Below, one piece after another: positions 60,231 to 64,000 of a DNA stretch of 64,000 bases (position 1 is the first letter of the stretch; each line of letters begins with the position of its first letter). Source of the DNA: Albula goreensis. Lineage: Eukaryota; Chordata; Actinopteri; Albuliformes; Albulidae. The DNA is taken from contig CM040745.1 in assembly GCA_022829145.1 (NCBI GenBank), positions 26,542,406 through 26,606,405 on the forward strand. Direction: 5' to 3'. The notes below the pieces were generated by a model that searched no databases, was not told the origin of the DNA, and saw only the letters and a program-made list of their open reading frames with translations. A program made the translations under genes and the position numbers.

Positions 60231-61235
60231 CCTTAAAAATGTCTTCATTAAGGCAGGTTATTCTTGTTTTGAGATTATATTGCATGGAAAAGAACTGTCA
60301 AAAATAAACAAAATGTCAAGCATTAAATACCTTTAAAATTGAATGTGCCCCTCTACTCTTTTATCAGGTTCATCTGCCTGTACACACAGGATAAACAAAC
60401 AAGAATTTCTGATCCCTGAGTACATTCTGTGTTAAAGTAAAACACTGGACTAATATGGCAAGGAAATTACAGGCTTCAATAGGATAATTGCTAGTAATTC
60501 ATGCGTTTGTAAACATTGCACTTAGAGGAACTGAGAACACTCTTTTCAATTAATGTTTTGACTTGTATAGTCTGTCTAATAAATGCATTTTGTTGCAGTT
60601 TTGCAACATTTCTTCTGCAAAATTTGCATCCGCTAGCATGGCAATATTTACTTTTTTAATGAAAATATCAGAATCATTACAGTGCATTGGTAACTATAGT
60701 ATCAGCATACTGTGATAACTGTTCACAGGATTGCATTAAAAGGAAAGAGCAGAAGGAGGCAATGAAAAATATATAGAAAATTCAGACATCTTAACTGAGC
60801 AGTTGTATTTTGAGGGTCTTACTCTTGCATTGACAGTACTAATCCAATTCCACAACCTACTTTTGTCAAACCTGAGACTTGTCGCTTGTCTGTGATAAAG
60901 TGTTTCCACTGGGAGGTGGGCCACTTTGAAACAACATAGTTTCTGATTAAATTTCCAACAGTAAATCCCAGAAGAGTGACACAGCCAAATTTGGACTGGA
61001 GTTTCATGAAATGACAACATCTGAATCATCAAATAATGACTCATTAACTTTTACTTGATCAGGCCTTTACAGCAAAGGCTTATTAATGCCACAGTACAGT
61101 TTGAGTTCATGTGTTCCTTTCTCCGGTTTGGCTTGTCTTTCACAAATTCTGAGAGTTTAATGTGTATCCTAGTTGCAAGGGTTACCCAAACATCGTCATG
61201 TATGTTTACACTATCTTTTATATTTTATGATCATA
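60231..61235. other. Non-coding, intron-like stretch
   Basis: AT-rich sequence, open frames up to about 100 codons (60736-61044 minus) without features. Confidence 0.45.
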
Positions 61236-61262
61236 TCTGTTTCACCTACAGGTAAGAACTAG
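61236..61262 (+). other. Possible recursive (zero-length) splice site, plus strand
   Basis: A pyrimidine-rich acceptor (atctgtttcacctacag) ends at 61251 and a good donor (gtaaga) starts at 61252. In a ratchet-type recursive splice site the incoming exon is joined here and the donor is regenerated at once. It lies on the same strand as the donor at 57586/57587, about 3.7 kb downstream, which is close for a recursive site. Juxtaposition by chance cannot be excluded. Confidence 0.3.
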
Positions 61263-61860
61263 ATGTTTAGTGAGTAGTATAGCAGTGGCAGCTGTAAAAT
61301 ATGACTCCATATTATTATTGACTCCAAGTTATTTACCTCAAAGTCTTATAATAATAATACATTAAATTTGGATTTTTGTGAGTACACCCATTAACATTCT
61401 TATTGGAATAAAGATATGGAATAATTATTACAAAACATTGTAAATTTTGCACTAACACAACAGGTATCCTCTCAAGTCTTTTATTATTTGAGTCTGTCTG
61501 CTTAGCTACTCCTTATTGTTGGGGATTCAACTCACTGTTGGGTGGCCTCCTTTGTCCTGTGTTGAACATACAGCCACTTGGCTGGATGATTTTGTTATGC
61601 ACTGATGCTAAGAGAAACTTCAGCTTGGTCCTTCTTGGATGCTTTCCTCCAGCAAGTCCTCCTAGATTCATTCTCTCACCAAAATCAATATCTTGACCTC
61701 AGCATTTTAAAAAGTGGGTATGCTCCCTCTTCCCCATTCTTTTTGTATTATGATGCCTACATTGCATTCTAATGGGTCATAAAACATACAAAACCCTACT
61801 ATGTTCGGCTAATAGCAGAGGGTTAAATGGTTAGAGTAATTGGATTTGTTTGATGAGTGT
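61263..61860. other. Non-coding stretch, nothing identified
   Basis: AT-rich sequence, no recognised feature. Confidence 0.45.
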
Positions 61861-61861
61861 T

Positions 61862-62110
61862 CATAAGAACATAACATATTATGCATAGAACAGGCTATTC
61901 AGCCCAACTAGGCTCACCATTCAATTTACAGAGTAACTATAGATTGAAGTTTGGACTTCAACACTCAAAGGGTCTCAGCCTCTCCTGTTTGACCTGACAA
62001 CCTGTTCCAAGCAACAAAAAAACTCTTTGTGTAAAATAATAATTCCTGATATCTGCACAGAATTTACCACTACACCAATGAGAGTAAAAAGTGATTAGGA
62101 AATAAAATCT
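61862..62110 (+). mobile_element. Diverged interspersed repeat, ancient copy
   Basis: Starts with cataagaacataac, then aggctattcagcccaacta, a block with ggtctcagcctctcc, then acctgttccaagcaac and aactctttgtgtaaaataat. These words occur in this order in a repeat common in ray-finned fish genomes (agaacataagaa, ggccattcagcccat, gggtctcagcc, gttccag, tctgtgtaaaaaagtgcctc). Frequent substitutions and indels show great age. I do not know the formal family name. Its other end is probably LINE-related. Confidence 0.5.
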
Positions 62111-62570
62111 GACAGTACAGTCATCATCTCTGACTTGACATGATATGAAGGAATACTGGCTCAAAGGGATGAGGGCCATCTGCTGGGTGTAAGAGGCAGG
62201 GGAGCCCCCAAGGTCTCCACTGGCCTTCTGCACATCTCCTCATTGATCCGTTTCATGTAATGTAAAGTATCATTGCACCCTTGAGGATATTGGCTGACCA
62301 TTTTGTCAGACATCATTAAAGTGCTTCTTTTTGATTGTTGCAGCTGTGGAGATGGAGAATCTATGCTAGAGTTTCACTGCTGACCCAAATTAGGCAAAAG
62401 ACTCCTGATTTTTACTACATCTCAAATGCTCTGTTAAGATATTGTATTGAGTTAACATAGGATGAATGTCTTGGTTATATTATATATGAAAAATTCAGGA
62501 TTAGTCTCATGATTAATACAGCTGAAACTGATTTATAGATTCAAAATATAGCAGACACTATATTTTGGTA
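62111..62570. other. Non-coding stretch, nothing identified
   Basis: AT-rich sequence, no supported feature. Confidence 0.45.
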
Positions 62571-62571
62571 T

Positions 62572-62870
62572 ATTAAATATATATATATTTTAATTTCAAC
62601 TGTGCAGATATGATGAAGACAGCAATGGAAATTCACTCATCTATTCTGAATGATCCCTTCTACAATGCAGCCACACTGTTTTTTACATATTTTTTTCCCA
62701 TTTTTGAATCGCAGATGATAGTACTTTCTCTCATCAACCCCATGCCACTGCTCCCCTACTGTTTTTTGTTTATTCACTTTCATTGTAAGCCATTATTTTA
62801 AGGATTATATTCTTTTCTATTTAAATAGGATATTATTACATATATAATATATATATATATTATATATGTA
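62572..62870. repeat. AT-rich patches, including a 32-nt perfect palindrome
   Basis: An (AT)n run lies at about 62576-62590. At 62838-62869 the sequence is a perfect 32-nt inverted repeat, reading acatatataatatatatata on both strands and closing with ttatatatgt. Such AT palindromes can extrude cruciforms and are prone to rearrangement. Between the two is a short open frame of no note. Confidence 0.85.
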
Positions 62871-64000
62871 AGTTATATACAGCAAAATACTATAATAATT
62901 ATACCTCATGTATATGAATGTGATTCCCAGGTATCTCAATGAGCATCCACATATCCTGAGGAACTTGTCCTGTATCTGTCAATTAGGGAATTTCATCACA
63001 TCCTTAATTGCTGAAAGGATACATTTTCTTCATAATTACTTACATATATGAATGTTACAGTGAAAGGACATGGACCCAGGAATATATTCCTGTATTTACA
63101 TTCTTAAATTCCATATTCCCTATAATCAACAGTCCTCACTGTCCTATTGCCAAGCACTGCATCTGCTTGATTGACTAAGCATATTAAAATTGATTGCTTC
63201 ACTTCCCTTAATTGAAGATATTCTTTCAACAGCTTGTATAGAGGGTAATTACATAACAGTAAAGAATAGTAGCATGGCAAAGATGTGACCCAAAGGTCAG
63301 TAGTCAGTACAGTCAATACAATGACATTAGCAAACAAGCCAAGGTGATTTCATTTGATACCTAGAATATTTATGGCAACTGGGATTAAATCTTTACTGAG
63401 GCCACAGCTTGTACCCATCTGAAAACAAATGTTCAAAACAGTGACAGAGAAAGGAGTCCATATGATAAGCAATACTACCGCTTAATGGCAAACTGCTTGT
63501 CATTGTTGGTGAAAGTCCTGTGATGTTCTAAGCAAAAGAGAACATTTTCACTAAAGCATCCAACATTTTAACACTTTTCCAAAGTTTTCCATTAGTGTAT
63601 AAATTAATTATAGCGCTACAAAAATAAGTGAAATCCTCTTCATGAGAAAAACTAAAATGTTGCACTCTGTTCCCTGGAATAGCTCCTTACAACCCCCCTC
63701 TCCAAATGAATTCTTTACTGCTACTAATTTCATCATGGGCCTTTCTTCTGTCTCTATCAAATTTATAAATACTGAAAATTTTCCATTCCTGACAGAGAAC
63801 TGTGTGCGTTGAATGTGACACTAGATACATTCTAAATTTGTTCAAATTTGTACACGGTCCTTATTGTCATTTTTAAATATTAATTCCAATGACAAAGGTT
63901 GTTTATAAAAATTAAAAGATTAACAATGCAAGAAACTCAAGCTCCAATGATACCTATGTGCCTGTTGTGATCGTTCACTGTTGTACTGGGTATTGAGGTT
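62871..64000. other. Non-coding stretch to the window end, nothing identified
   Basis: AT-rich sequence with a short minus-strand frame (63104-63337), no motifs. No RNA gene or repeat was recognised. Confidence 0.45.

Overview
This 64 kb window reads as vertebrate, almost certainly teleost fish, nuclear DNA that is overwhelmingly non-coding. The evidence is AT-rich, CpG-poor sequence; many (CA)n microsatellites, one a pure run of about 70 bp; and decayed copies of fish-type interspersed repeats. The repeats include two bodies and two isolated tails of the tRNA-derived V-SINE type, a LINE reverse-transcriptase C-terminal remnant, and a diverged repeat that opens with a cataagaacataac motif. 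No open reading frame exceeds 180 codons, none shows a protein domain I recognise, and there are no bacterial operon features. I cannot name the species or the locus.

Layout. At 0-3.5 kb there is a CA-rich block, then a region that could be the 3' end of a minus-strand gene: a possible terminal exon at 3131-3425 with a good acceptor, about 2.5 kb of UTR-like sequence, and an AATAAA on the minus strand at 634-639. From 3.5 to 54 kb there is non-coding DNA with microsatellites, old transposon fragments and two short tandem duplications. Scattered through it are denser, unique-looking blocks near 10.5, 17, 24, 30, 34, 42, 44 and 47.5 kb that look like enhancer-type conserved non-coding elements. 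That is a judgement from texture only. At 54.7-57.7 kb CpG becomes much more frequent, and a TATA motif (56845) and a consensus plus-strand splice donor (57586/57587) suggest a promoter and non-coding first exon. From 57.7 to 64 kb the sequence is again AT-rich and intron-like, with a textbook-looking zero-length splice site on the plus strand at 61251/61252.

How it fits together. The most economical reading is a regulatory landscape or gene desert beside a promoter at 55-57.6 kb, with a long first intron running off the right edge. A minus-strand transcript running from the same CpG-rich region towards the possible 3' end near 0.6-3.4 kb is an alternative, and there is a zero-length splice site on that strand at 54433/54434. 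Neither model is proven. I found no novel enzyme system, CRISPR array, gene cluster or intact mobile element. The items worth checking are the promoter, the two possible recursive splice sites, the exon candidates and the possible conserved elements.
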